Shown piece after piece: positions 45,099-57,518 of a DNA stretch of 64,000 nt. Source of the DNA: Bimuria novae-zelandiae CBS 107.79. Taxonomy: Eukaryota; Ascomycota; Dothideomycetes; Pleosporales; Didymosphaeriaceae. Made by a program: the position numbers and the translations under genes. Each line of letters starts with the position of its first letter. Position 1 is the stretch's first letter. Below the pieces are notes generated by a model that saw nothing but the letters and a program-made list of their open reading frames with translations, was not told the DNA's origin and made no database searches. The DNA is taken from positions 421,011 to 485,010 of the forward strand of contig ML976657.1 in NCBI GenBank assembly GCA_010015655.1, written 5' to 3'.

Positions 45099-45367
45099 TA
45101 TAAGGACGGACACAGGCTCCTGCATTAAGAGAGTAGATAAGGTAGGTTAGCTCTATTTTAGCTACACTAAGATAAGGAGACTATAGGTACATAGGCCTGC
45201 GGCGCTTTTATGCGCTGCCGCTCGGCACGGAATATCTATCTATTCAAGATAGCTACACTGGGTGCGTGGGCAGCTGCGCCCAGGCGTGAGGCAGTTGCAC
45301 CCAGGCGTGAGGCAGTCGCGCCTCTCACGCGAGGTCATGTGTCCTGCCGGCATGCCAGGCCGTCACA
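45099..45367 (-). repeat. 5' LTR of element A
   Basis: Partner of 38,726-38,994. First bases read TATAAGG where the other copy has TGTGAGG, both G-to-A changes. Confidence 0.92.
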
Positions 45368-45372
45368 GGGGG

Positions 45373-47108
45373 TATATAAATTTAATAGGATTAGGGAGAC
45401 CTATGCACTATATTAATAATAATATAAGTAGTATAAAGTTAAAGAAGTCTTAAGGCTAGCCTAACTTAAAGGTTAAATCTAAGAGGTAGAGGCCTTATAG
45501 AATGACTAAAATAAGTCTAAGGACTTAAAAAACTAGATTATTACTAGGTAATAAGCTATACTAGTAATAGTAAAATTATTATAGCTTATTAAGTAGACAC
45601 TTATAGGGCTAAGAAACGCTTAATTAAGAATATTATAGTATACGAGTATTATATTATAGCACTTATTAACCTAAAGGTAGACGCGTGTCTAATTACCTTA
45701 TAAGTAGTTAAGAAATATAATATACTATATTATAATAAAAGGACACTACTATAAATAAGACTTATAGATAGGACCTAATTACAAGAATATAGTAATAGTT
45801 AGCTACGTCTTAAGACGGCGCTAGTATAAGTTAACGTAGAAGGCCTAAAGAGCTAATATATCTTTACCATCGCAAAGATAGGAGACATTAAAGCTATTAT
45901 TAAATATAAGTAGCTAGAATAATATAATTTATAAATAGACTAGATTAAACGCACGATCCTCCCCTAAAACCTACTAGTAATAGCTTAGGAGAGCCCTAGC
46001 GAAAGGGAAACTCTCTAGGAGCCTTAGGCAAGAAAGGAAAATAAACTATCTAAAATATAAAAGATATTAGTATACAAGATAGATAGGATCTTAAAGTAAT
46101 ACCTAATCTTAGTGCACTATATATAGGTTAAGGAAACTAAAATAGTTCCTAAAGATCTAAGTCTACTAGAAGAATATAAAGCATTCGTAGACCTATTTAA
46201 GGAATATAATAAGACTATCTTACCTAAATATAAGGAGTAGGATTACGAGATACTACTAGTAAAGGAAGCTAAGCTATAGCTAGAGCACCTAAGGCCCCTT
46301 ACTTATAAATAAAAAATAAAGTTAAAGAAGCTAATATAAAAGAATTTATGCTTAAAGAAGTAAAGATCTAATTAGACCCTTATAGCCTTCCCTATACTCT
46401 TTATTCGCAAAAAGGACGGCAGGCTATAACTTTATATAAATTATAAATAGTTAAATACTATTATAGTTACAAACTACTACCTATTACCCCTAATAACAGA
46501 GCTTATAGATCGACTCCGAGGAGCTAAGTGGTTTACGAAATTTAACGTCTAGGATAGATTCTATAGGATTTAAATTATAAAAAGCTATAAGTAGAAAATG
46601 GCTTTCCGCACGCGATATAGGCTTTTTAAATACATAATTATACTAATAGGGCTAACTAATACACTAGTAACTTTTTAGGAACTTATAAATTAAGTACTCT
46701 ATAAATACTTAGACGTATTCTGCACGGCATACCTTGATAACATATTAATATACTCTAGCGGAACTCTAGAAGAACATAAGGAACATGTTCGCAAGATGTT
46801 ATAAAAGTTATAAGAGTATAGATTACTCTTACACCCTAAGAAATGTGAATTCCATGTTACGGAAATGGAATACCTTAGATTTATAATATCCTAGGAGGGT
46901 GTTAAGATGGACTTAAAGAAGATCGCGATAATAGAAGAATAATTACTATTAAAATTAATAAAAGATATTTAATCCTTTTTAGGCTTTACTAACTTCTATT
47001 ATAAATTTATTAGGAACTACTTAAAAGTCACCGCTCTACTAATAAAACTTATAAAGACAGGAAAATAGCGACCTCTATAAGAAGTAGAAAAGGAAGCTTT
47101 TAAATAGT
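45373..47108 (+). pseudogene. Chromovirus B pol remnant, part 1 (protease and reverse transcriptase)
   Basis: Plus-strand continuation of element B after A. Reverse transcriptase landmarks: LITELIDRLRGAKWFTKFNV near 46,500, MAFRTRYRLFKY near 46,600, and [20 protein letters not shown] at 46,727-46,790 (YLDN for YLDD). FLGFTNFYYKFIRNY near 46,980 leads into the RNase H region, which stops at ATAGT, the target duplicated by element F. The reading resumes at 54,517. Confidence 0.88.
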
Positions 47109-47280
47109 TGTGGCGCACAGTCATAACGATCAGGGAGCTCGAAAACAAAGTCTATTAAGGAGAGGAAGCTCTATAATAACTAGCTATTTATAGGTTTAAG
47201 GGATCGCGTGCTTAGCTACTTAGCTACTTAGCTTAACCCTAGCTAGCGTAGAAAGCTCTAGTAAGATGCCTTTTATAATA
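47109..47280 (-). repeat. Left LTR of element F
   Basis: Begins TGTGGCGCACAGTCATAACG; ends in the RIP-altered form of TTTTGCAACA. Confidence 0.9.
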
Positions 47281-48862
47281 CACCCCCTAGCTTATAGAGC
47301 GTAGCATAATAAGCTAAATAGTAACTTAAAGTATAAAAGGTAGTAAACTTATGCGTAGAGCTTAAAAAGCGTCTAGCTTAGATTCCTAGCTTGCTAGGTA
47401 ATTAGTCTAAGTAGCTAGTTTATATATAGTTCTAAGAGAAAGGTAGAGAAGAAAAGGGAGTAGCGTACTTCTACTATAGAGCTTTAATAAACGTTTAAAA
47501 ATAATTATTTACTTATAACGTAATCCGCGCGAGTACCTGGGTAAAAAGGTAAAAAAATAAAAAGAGTAGCGTACTTCTACTATAGAGCTTTAATAAATAT
47601 TTAAAGGTAACTATCTACTTGTAACGTGACCCGTGCGAGTACCTACGTATATAAATATAAAAAATAGGTAGCTATAGGATTATAGCGCCTAGCTAGTAAA
47701 GGCTTACTTACCTATAGGCTTACTATAATCTATACTTTAATATTCCTTAGAAAGACTAGAGGAGGGTTTACTATCTACTCTTTATACTTAAGCTTAGTTA
47801 ATAATACCTTCTACTAATCCTTTTAAATTTAGCTTTTAATTTCACTAATCTCCTTGCTTATAAGCTTATTATAAAGCTTATAAGAAGCTTCTCCCTAGAG
47901 CGCGTACTAAAGGTAGTTACACTTTATAGGCTTCTATTAATACTAGCTATTTACTCTATATAGGCACTTATAGCTTATATTAGAAGTGCGCCCTCTAAGC
48001 GTAGCGTACATGCCTGCGTGCTTAGTTATTTGGTCAAGCTACGCAAGCTAGCGAGCGTATTCTTCTAAAGATAGAGTTACTACTACGCCTAGTCGCGATA
48101 GGTTATTAAGCTCTCTCTAAGCCTATTTATAGTTGTATTATAGTGCTAAGCGTAGGAAATCCTTTATTAGCAGCGTACTCTTTATCTTTAGGAGATCTAG
48201 GAGCACAGCGTTAGCGTGTGCGCGGTTCTATTTAGATAGCTATTTAGTTATATCTGTTGTTCTGCTACTCTGTGGGCGTAGGGTGACCTCTCTATATATA
48301 TATTGTACCTACTCCTTCTAATTATTATTGCTTAGACAGAGATTATTCTTAAGTTCTCTAATTAGCGCCTGCAGCATTTACTACTTACTTAATTATAATA
48401 TTATAAGCTTTAGCCTTTATAAATTAACTATAGCGTAGACCTAGTTTTAGAGTGCCTAAAGTTTTATTATAAGCTAACTATAAATAGTAGACTTTAGCTT
48501 ATAGCGCTTAAGCTATTATACACGGGGCTTGCCCCTAGTATTTATATTTAGTAGCTTTAGAGCCTAGTTATATATATTTATCTACTTAGGAGCTTTAAAG
48601 TTAATATAACTTTATATCCTTTAAGCCTTCGCGTGGTACTTAAGCTACGCGTACTAAGATAGGAATAAGTTATAATTTATAAGTTAGTTACTTACTAGAA
48701 GCTTTATAGTAGTTATTATATAGTTTAGCTCTATTATAAGTTATAAGCGTCGAGACGTAAGCGTAAGGATAATAAAGAGCAAGAAATAGTTTACTACTAT
48801 AATTATTAGCTAGTATAAAGTAAGTATATTATAAAGTATTACAAAAGTACTAGGCTTATAAC
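47281..48862 (-). other. Non-coding interior of element F
   Basis: About 1.6 kb without a legible retroelement domain in any frame, moderately AT-rich. It includes the 106-bp tandem duplication. A 62-codon open frame at 48133-48321 (plus) shows no family resemblance. Confidence 0.7.
47460..47650. repeat. 106-bp imperfect tandem duplication in element F
   Basis: GTAGCGTACTTCTACTATAG starts at 47,460 and again at 47,566; the two units match for about 85 bp with C/T and G/A differences. Confidence 0.85.
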
Positions 48863-49001
48863 TATAGCGTATAGTTATAATAATTAGGGAGCTTAAAAAC
48901 AAAGTCTATTAAGGAGAGGAAGCTCTATAATAACTAACTATTTATAAGTTTAGGGGATCGCGTGCTTGGCTGCTTAGCTGCTCGGCTCAACCCTAGCTAG
49001 C
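48863..49001 (-). repeat. Right LTR of element F, first part
   Basis: Interrupted by element E after CTAGC; completed by 54,479-54,511. Confidence 0.9.
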
Positions 49002-49288
49002 TGTCAGATTTGATAGTGTTCTGTCACTTTAAGATAATGCGATAATGAGAGTTGATGGATGTGATGATTAATTATGGAAACTGTGGATGTGCGCAAGGTG
49101 TCTATCTAGCGATGTTTCACGCTTACACTATATAGGATAGTGCAGGGGCAATAGTGCGCTAGCCTCCCTTCTTTATCCTATCGCACTCTGGGCGATAGTT
49201 TAGGTGAGGAGACAGTAGATGGGTCGCACTCATACTATAGGCAACAGTATAACTTACTGTAATTTACAGTAGGTTGTCTAATCTAACA
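49002..49288 (-). repeat. 3' LTR of element E
   Basis: Begins TGTCAGATTTGATAG, ends GTTGTCTAATCTAACA. Close to the right copy, with mostly C/T and G/A differences. Confidence 0.94.
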
Positions 49289-52200
49289 CACCCCTTTAGC
49301 TTAGGCTTATCCTTAAGCTAGACATAAGTTGCTTACTAATTACACTTTTGCTTATAGTCTAAAAGCTTCTATTCTTTATTCTAGTTCGTGTAGATTAACC
49401 TCTTGGTTAGTAATCTTTCCTGCGACGTCCTTAAGTCCTAGTTTATCCAGAGACTTAGTCTATTTGCTAGCTAGTAGAGCCTTTGTAAGACCATCTACTA
49501 CCATTTCTTCTAATTATTAATACTAGACTTTAATAGCTCCGCGTACCACTTCTTATTAAAGCTAATAATTGTAGATGTTAACATGCCTTAACTTTATCTG
49601 TAGCTTAGCGATTTCTTTAGTAATAAGTTAAATAGTCTATTGATTATCGCAATTAATCGTAATTGTTAATAGTAAGAGCTTAATCTTAAGCTTAGCAATT
49701 AGCCATGCTATAAAGATAGCTTCTTTAGCAACTTGTAATAGGGCTAGTAGCTTAGCTTTAGTTATTAATGTAGTAACTGTGTTCTGTTTATTTGCTTTCC
49801 AGGCGATAAGTCCACTAAATAGCTTAATAATATATCCTTAAGAGCTTTTATAGTTAAGGGTGTTATCTGTAAATAATGCGTCGCTCGCGACTTCGTAGGT
49901 GTCTACTCCTCTAAAGCGTAGTGCCAATATTCGTGTGGAGGATAGGTATAGCAGCATATAGTTGGCGGCGTTGTGATATTTGTTGCTTAGATTGGCGAGG
50001 AATCGCGACAATCAAGAGCTTACGAAAGCGATGTCCAGGCGCGTAGTCACTATAGCATAGAGGATTAATCCTATCTTCCGCTAGTATTAATTAATCTCTA
50101 CCTTTAAGGCAAGTCCTTCTTAGGGGAGTAGCTTAATTACTACTATTAGGGTATCGTGCCGTATATCGCGTCGGTTAACTAAGCAATTAATCTTGTCCAC
50201 GTAAGACACTTAAGATAGTTAAAGTAGTCTGCGGGGACGGTCTCTAATAACTTTAACTCCTAGAAACTACTATAGGTCTTTTCCGCTAGTAAGGGAGAAT
50301 TTTAAACTTAACTATTTTATTACTACATCAGCAGTGTGCTTCTAATCCTTTACGTAGGTAATAATAAGGTCGTCCACATAAAAGAAAATAATAATTCCGT
50401 CTTTAATTATACAGCATGACTCGTGTAGGACGGCGGCAAAGCCGAGGTCTCGGAGCACTCGGGTGAACTCTCGTTACCATAGCAATAGAGAGATTCGCAG
50501 ACTATACAGCGCCTTATGCAGCTATAGAATAGTGCTAGATTAGGTGTATCCTTATAGCATTCTTATATAGATTTCTCTGTCCAACTTTGCGTGGACGAAA
50601 GCGTTAGTAACGTTATATTAGCTAAGCTCTAGATTAAAGCGAGCTGCTATAGCTATAAATAGGCGAAAGGATTGTCCTGCAAGTGTGGCGGCGTAGGTAT
50701 CTTAAGTAGTAAGGTGTTATTATTAATCTCTACGCACTACTAGTCTAGCCTTACACTTCTAAAAGCAGTAGTATTTATTAAGCTTATAGGTATAGACCTA
50801 CATGTAGTTAAGGATTTAATAGCCTGCTAATCGCGCTTAGGCGACGGGCACCTCGCTCCATAACTTTATTTCTTTATAGCTCTATAAGTGTGATTGCTCG
50901 GCATCCTTCTATATCTTAAATAGTAGGTAATCTTTTATTCTTGTTCTACAAGATAGAGGTTCTAGCAGAGAGCTTTAGTGTAGCTTCTTGCCTGCTTCAA
51001 GCATGCGTCTGAATTGCGCTTTATTAAGTAGCTTACCTTTATGTATTCCTGCACTTCCTACTTTAGTGCCTACTAGAAAGGCGGCTGCCTATGGCACAGC
51101 GAGTTAATATTTCGACTGTAATTACACTATAGGCAATAGTTTACTATAAAGTTTAATATAATTACTAGCTATTAATTATGCAAGTAGTGTAATAGGTAGT
51201 AGTATCGCTAGTAGTAATAGGTAGATATAGTTAACTTTCCTCCCTTAATTATACTCTGGAGTGTTGTTATCCTCTTAGGAGTCTGTTATTGGCTCATCCT
51301 CGTAGAAAGACTCTATGTGTTGTTATTCTGGCGGTGAGGGCGATAGCTCTACTAATCAGGTCCATGCTGCGATCTCTTCATGAGTGCTATATATAAGGTT
51401 ATCTATCAGGTCTTCTATCTTGCCTAAGAACACTAATTATTCGTCAAAAATAACGTCGCAAGTACTAATAACCTTTACGAGGGAGGGGATCCATATCCTC
51501 TAGATATTCGTTAATTAATAGCCCACTAGGTAGCCAATCCATGCTTTTAGATCGAGCCTTTAGAGCTTGCTCTTGCCGCGTTTTGTGTCGTCGGTCATGG
51601 CAAAGGCTTTACAGCCGTAGGCCCTGAGGTGAGCCTAATTAGGTTTCTTTAGCTGGGTGACAATACTGTTCTAGAAGGCTACTGTTGTGAGGAACACTTC
51701 GTGTGGTAATCGCCATTAGTTAGCGTAGTTCGGTGTTTAATTATAGAGGTATACGGCCGCTTATGTAATTTCTAGCTATAGTGTCTAAGAAAGGTTGGCG
51801 TCCAGTCGCATCGCACGACTTTTCTCCTTAATTACACCCCCTAAGCGTTTAGCGCCTCTATTCTGCGCTTAGGTATCAGGTGCTAAAGGCTTAATAATAA
51901 TACCTTCGCTAATACACTACTTATTAACGTCTTATTTAACTAAGAAGATCTTATTATTAGACTCTATTACTTTAATTATAATCTTAAACTATACTTTCAT
52001 AAACAGTGCAAATTCCTTTAGTAGCTTAATAATTATCCGCGCTAGTCTATTATCCTTAAAGTAGAAATCCTAAGCTATGCCTAAGAATCTATTAGTAATA
52101 AGCATTTAGCTTTTCTCGCTGGTGGAGCTTTCTTGCTCAAAGTCGTAGAAGTCAATAGCAATTCTTTCACCAGGGCCGTTGTTGCTCTGTCTAGCCTGTC

Positions 52201-54186
52201 TTCGTATTTGTCACTTAAGTTTCGATCGTCCACAAGCATCGCATTAGACCGTGGTAAGTCCTTTAAGGCGCACCCCCTTAGAGTAATTTATAGTATATTT
52301 AAGCGCCTAAGGTCCTAGGTAGCCTAATTATTTATACTAGGTAATTATATCTACCTTCTAAGCTTGCCTTTTAGTGCGTAAGTTAGTCTTGTGTATAGCA
52401 TAAGTTATACTTTTTATTATAGTGTAGCTCGTTAATATTCTAAACTCTAGTACCTATTAATTATGTATTTCCTAAAGTTCTACGAGGACTATATTATCTC
52501 TTTACTTAATTATTATTAGTTCTACCTACGTATCCCACCAGAGGTCTTGCCTCTAAAGTAATTAGAAAGATACTAGATTGCATAGCAGTTTAGGACAATA
52601 GGCAACGTTATCAAGCCTTAATATCTAATTCCCTTATCTACTTCTAATGTGTAGATAGACGCTCCCATATCCCTTTATCCATACTCGTGATAAACCCGCC
52701 CATATAAAGTCTCCTGGCGATGGTGGCCGCATTAAGACAAACCAATCAATATTATTAAAGATATGGCAGGTGGTGCCTAAATCAAGGATCGCTGAGTAGC
52801 GCAGTGGGTACGTGTTTAGGTCTAAGTAGTAGAATGCGGCATTAAAGCTCGCTAGGAGATTAGTGATTTTCCGTCCATCTAGTCATTCATCGTCAGCCTT
52901 AATAATTTAAGTTAGGGTAGGAGTGTGCGAGCGTTTAATAGTTAGTATATAAGACTTTTGTCTCTTTTTACCCCTTATGCTCGACTGGAGATCTAGATTA
53001 TATTCTAGCCAGAACTTAATAAGCTTCACTATTACAAGGTTTAGTCTAAACCAAGCAGGCTGCTTATTAGGATATATATAGAAACATTCCTTTAGATTAT
53101 GGCGTTGTTTATAAGCAGGGCACTTAGGGTTTAATCCACCTTTGCCACTAACTACCGTTAGCTTATTATCTATATTCGTAAACCGCTTAGATTTAGTGCG
53201 TACACTATTATTTTATTATTTTATAGCCTAAGATCTTCCCTAGTTTAATAATGCTGCTTCGTCCACAAGAGAGGCGTCCCTGTCTATAGTCTAAGTAGGT
53301 TCACCACTATCAGCGAGAGATAAACCTGCAGCAGCAAAGGCGCCCCTTTATTTACCCTTAACTAGGTGCTAGAGATTTATATAGTCTTAGAAGAGTTTCA
53401 TTATATATTTGCGAGTGATCGCTGGGTCCTGTTTTCCTTATTAACTAAAGGTTGTTACCTATTATAACGTAATATAGTTAACGGCTCTTATAAAGTCTGC
53501 TTTAATAGAGGCTAATATTGCTAGCTCTAAAACGTTTACTAATTCTACTTCGGTCGCTGCTTAATCGTATTTGGCGAGCTACGTAGCCCATTAGGTCGAG
53601 CTCCTTATTAGTTTGAGAGTATTTAGATATCGCGCTCGGGCGCGTTCGTATTCGTCTTCGAGATCTACGCCGATGGTGAGCGTTAGATTATTAATCTATT
53701 TCTTAATTAATTCGTTAGGTAGACAACATGTCTTCTGTAGATAAGCTAAGATAGTTAATTATATAAAAGTAACAATCTTGTCGAGATCTGCCTTCTCGTC
53801 TCGGTATAATTAATTAAGCAGCTTATATACTTCCAGCCATAATTTATAGTAGTCGCTGTCTTCTTTAAACGACTTTCCTCCTGCTACTAATAGTTATAAG
53901 GGCAGTGTTGGTTCCTTATCTAGGTGCGCTGCCATAAAGGCAGTGCTTAGTTAATATTTTTTAATTATTAGTACTATAGGCAGCACAGGTTATAGAATTA
54001 GTTTAACTATTAATACTAGATTAATAATTCTCTAGACATTAAGAATATAACACCTTAATTTCAGTTGTTGCAGCTAGGGCGTATAGTTAGTGTAGTCAGT
54101 CAGGATCACTATAGGATCTCTAAGGGTCAATAGGGCCATTGCGATTGGCTTAAGGTAGTGTTAGTTAAGGCAGTAAGACTCTTAAT
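49289..54186 (-). pseudogene. Copia gag-pol remnant of element E
   Basis: Read on the minus strand from 54.1 kb down: gag, integrase, reverse transcriptase, RNase H. Visible motifs: an integrase C-terminal segment with WIGYLVGY and IWIPSLVKVIS, then CDVIFDE, near 51,430-51,560, and reverse transcriptase IIIFFYVDDLIITYVKDWK near 50,345-50,400, with an intact YVDD catalytic motif, unlike A, B and D. Stops and shifts remain, so it is not functional. Confidence 0.88.
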
Positions 54187-54473
54187 TATTAGATTTAATA
54201 GTATTCTATCACTTTAAGATAATGCGATAATGAGAGTTAATGGATGTAATAATTAATTATAGAAACCGTGGATGTGCGCAAGGTGTCTATCTAGCGATGT
54301 TTCACGCTTGCACTATATAGGATAGTGCAGGGACAATAGTGCGCCAGCCTCCCTTCTTCATCCTATCGTACTCTGGGCGATAGTTTAGGTGAGGAGACAG
54401 TAGATGGGTCGCACTCATACTGTAGGCAACAGTATAACTTACTGTGATTTACAGTAGGTTGTCTAATCTGACA
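54187..54473 (-). repeat. 5' LTR of element E
   Basis: Begins TATTAGATTTAATAG (TGTCAGATTTGATAG in the other copy) and ends TAATCTGACA. Confidence 0.94.
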
Positions 54474-54478
54474 CTAGC

Positions 54479-54511
54479 GCAGAAAGCTCTAGTAAGGTGC
54501 GTTTTGCAACA
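54479..54511 (-). repeat. Right LTR of element F, last 33 bp
   Basis: Completes 48,863-49,001 to 172 bp, ending TTTTGCAACA before ATAGT. Confidence 0.88.
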
Positions 54512-54516
54512 ATAGT

Positions 54517-57047
54517 TAAAGCGCCTATTCCTAATAGCGCCCCTACTATAGATATATAATCCTAAGTAGTAATATTGCATTTATATAGACGTATTAGATT
54601 ACGCGTTAGGGGCTATACTCTTATAAAAATATAATAATAAGAAATAGAGACTAGTTTTTTATTACGTAAGAAAGCTTTTAAAAGTAGAGCTTAACTATAA
54701 AATCTATAATAAGGAACTACTAGTAATTAATAACTACTTTAAGTAATAGGAAGCGCAGCTTAAAGGAGCTAAGTACTAAATAAAGATATTTTTTAATTAC
54801 CTTAATTTTACGCGCTTTATAATAACTAAAAAACTTAATTAATAATAGGCTAGGTAGTTAAAATAGATAGTAGAATTTAACTTTCGTATTACGCACCTGC
54901 TAAGGAACGTAAATACTACTATAGATATACTTAGTAAATAATTAGATCTTATAAAAGAAGATAATAGTAGTAATTATATTATAATCTTAACCTACGCGAA
55001 GGATAGAATCCTTTACTATAATAAGACATAGCTTGCGCTAGCACTAAAGGTGCGACGCATAGACTTTACCAATTATAGACTAGCTATAAATAGGATACAG
55101 GATTATAGTAGGCTTATAGATAAGGATTACTAAGCGTACGATCTTTACTAAGCTATAAGATTAATAGTATAAGACTATTAAAACTATATCTAAATTAGTA
55201 AGTAAGTAGCTCTGTTGCTAATTAAGAAGTTACACGAAGATAAGAACTAGAAATACCTAAAAATTATTAAAATAACGTGTTAAATTATAAATAAATATGC
55301 TATCCCTAGGCTACGCTAAGTAGTATAAAAGGTTATAAGTAACTATTTAGCCTATTATAAGAATAAGCCTAAGAGATATAAGCCCTACAGCCTCTTATAG
55401 CTACTAAGGCTAACCCTAAGACTATAGTCTAGTGTAACTATAGATTTTATTATAAAACTACTAGTATTACTAGCACTAGGGAATAAAGATTCCTATAACT
55501 TAATTTTAATTATAATTTATTAACCTACTAAGGAGTTAAGGTTTGTGCTAATTAGGAAGGCTATATTAGTAAAAGAATTAGTCTATATAGTAAAATAAGA
55601 ACTAATATTACAGGTTAGACAACTTAATAAGTTTATTACAGACAGGGCTAAGATATTCATATTATTATATTAGACTACGTTTACGGCTAAATTAGGGATT
55701 AAGTATAAGCTTATAATAAGCTTCTATTTTAAAATAAATAGCTAAACTTAGCGCACGAACTAGACGCTAGAATAATATCTTTAAATATATATAAATAAGC
55801 TTTAAGATAACTAGGTTAAGCTGTTGCTAATAGCCTAGCTAGCATACAATAGCGCAAAATCGGCGACTATAGGGTACTTGCCATACTACGCCAACCACGG
55901 ATGTGAGCCAACGACTTACCAGGATCCGTTAGATATCTAGAGCATTGCGAGAAGCGCAGCTAATAAAGCTAATTTTATGCAAAATCTATATAAGACGCTA
56001 TATAAAAATATTACGCGATAAAATAAGCAAATAGCGTAATAGGTAAATAAGAAAAAAACTAAGGGACTAACTTTTAAAAAAGAGGATAAAGTCCTCCTCT
56101 TATAAATTTTTTTTAAAATAATAAGGCTAAGCAAAAAATTAGATAACCTTTAAAAAGGACTATTTAAGGTTTAAGAGGTTAAAGGACTAGTTAATTTTAA
56201 ACTATAGTTACTTATAAATACACGTATTTACCTAGTTTTCTATAAGTTATTATTAGAACTAGCACCACTAAACGCCAAACTAAAAATACAACTTAAACTC
56301 GAAGATAAAGAGTATAAGGTTAAAGTAATTAGAGATCTATAGAAAATTAGGCGTTAGTATAAATACTTAGTAAAATAGGAAGGATGGCTAGAAAACCACA
56401 ATACATAAGAACTAGTAGGGAATCTTACTAACTATAAAGAAGCTTTGGAGAAGTTCTATAAAGAGCATCCCGAGGCCCCACGTCCTAGGCGGGCCTAGGA
56501 CGATAAAGGCGTTAGGTTGTCTTAGAAATCGAGGGGAAGTTCTTCCGCAGCTAACCAGACGTTGGGAGTTAGCTTAACCGGGCCGTTAGGCTAGGCAGGC
56601 TAAGGAGGGTCCTTCTCTAGTTCTTCTAAAGCGGCGCTCTTAATAGCAATTGCCTCTTTAGTACGCTTCGCGTTTAAAGCTAACTATTTAGCTAAATATT
56701 TTTCTTTTATACGCGCTACGTGTATTACTTTAAATATTACGTTTTACTTTTTTTACGCTTTTAGAATTTACGTATCTAATTTTTGCTTCTTAGGAACTAA
56801 ATAAAAAAACTTATTATAAGTAATAACTATATTATACTTTACGCCCCTCTTTAGGCACTTACTATATTTTTCTAAATAAATTAATACCTTATAAACCCGC
56901 GAGTAGGTCTTATAGTTAAAGCACTTTAATACTATAATACTTTTATACGCCTTAATAGTAAAAATAAATTTATAATAATAATAAGCACTAATTATTTAGT
57001 TAGCAGGTATAGTTCTTCGCGGATAAAGACTAAGAAGGGAGGGATAG
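54517..57047 (+). pseudogene. Chromovirus B pol remnant, part 2 (RNase H, integrase, chromodomain)
   Basis: Continues the frame interrupted at 47,108. RNase H and integrase are heavily mutated (about 54.6-56.2 kb). A chromodomain is readable at about 56,330-56,470: KYLVK, a TAG where Trp fits, EGWLENHNT, another TAG, ELVGNLTNYKEALEKF. It is followed by YKEHPEAPRPRRA. The GC-rich patch near 56,440-56,640 is less mutated. Chromodomains mark chromoviruses and are thought to guide integration to heterochromatin. Confidence 0.85.
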
Positions 57048-57473
57048 TATTATATATTAAAAATAAGATAATAGGGGATAGGCGCTTATAAGGATAGGTA
57101 ACTAAGGAATAGGTTAATAAGTACGCTAAAGAGCTAACTTTAGGGTTACGTAACTACTTAGTTAATTAGTAGTACTAAGTAATAAAGCAAGGCACGTGAC
57201 TACTTAATTAATTAGTAGTACTAAGTAACTAAGCACGCAAGTATATATATAGGATAGTTTCCTTTATTATACTTTTTATAGTTAACTTATATATCTTCTA
57301 TGTAAGTACGTTCTCCTATATAAACTAATAGTTATTTTACTTTATTATAAGATTAAATTATCTAGCCTCGCGCTAAGTGTCGCATTAACTTATACTACTA
57401 AATAATCTATAAAGCACCACGATACCTTACCGTCCTAACCTGGATTGGAATTAGGTGTGAGAGCCTCATAACA
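57048..57473 (+). repeat. 3' LTR of element B
   Basis: Same 426-bp length as the 5' LTR. More mutated at its start (TATTATATATT where the other copy has TGTTACGAACC), less at its end (CTCATAACA). Confidence 0.93.
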
Positions 57474-57478
57474 TCCCT

Positions 57479-57518
57479 TAACCTAAACTAGGCTTAGGTA
57501 CGTAGAGCCCTTATAGCA
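57479..57518 (+). repeat. 5' LTR of element C, last 40 bp
   Basis: TAACCTAAACTAGGCTTAGG onward, ending CTTATAGCA. Matches the end of the right LTR (60,989-61,028). Confidence 0.9.

Larger units (their letters stand above)
38726..45367 (-). mobile_element. Ty3/gypsy chromovirus (element A) nested in B
   Basis: 269-bp LTRs at 38,726-38,994 and 45,099-45,367, with target duplication GGGGG on both sides (38,721-38,725; 45,368-45,372). LTRs begin TGTGAGGACGG and end CCGTCACA. Minus orientation: a purine tract (AGAGGGGGG on the minus strand, plus positions about 38,996-39,006) abuts the left LTR, and all pol motifs read on the minus strand. About 6.6 kb, RIP-mutated throughout the interior. Confidence 0.95.
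49002..54473 (-). mobile_element. Ty1/copia retrotransposon (element E) nested in the LTR of F
   Basis: 287-bp LTRs at 49,002-49,288 and 54,187-54,473, with perfect target duplication CTAGC (48,997-49,001; 54,474-54,478); total 5,472 bp. Minus orientation: a purine tract (AAAGGGGTG on the minus strand) abuts the left LTR and pol reads on the minus strand. By nesting order it is the last insertion of its branch, and it is less ruined than D. Confidence 0.95.
47109..54511 (-). mobile_element. Small non-autonomous LTR element (element F) nested in B
   Basis: Left LTR 47,109-47,280; right LTR 48,863-49,001 continued at 54,479-54,511 around element E; both are 172 bp when rejoined. Perfect target duplication ATAGT (47,104-47,108; 54,512-54,516). 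Without E it is only about 1.93 kb, with no recognisable gag or pol. A minus-strand purine tract (AGGGGGTG) next to the left LTR suggests minus orientation. This matches terminal-repeat-in-miniature or small LARD-type elements. Confidence 0.9.
36504..57473 (+). mobile_element. Ty3/gypsy chromovirus (element B) nested in the LTR of C
   Basis: 426-bp LTRs at 36,504-36,929 and 57,048-57,473, with perfect target duplication TCCCT (36,499-36,503 and 57,474-57,478). Without nested A and F it is about 6.9 kb. Plus-strand gag with zinc knuckle, reverse transcriptase, and a chromodomain at the end of pol are all visible. The purine tract GAAGGGAGGGATAG precedes the 3' LTR. Confidence 0.95.
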
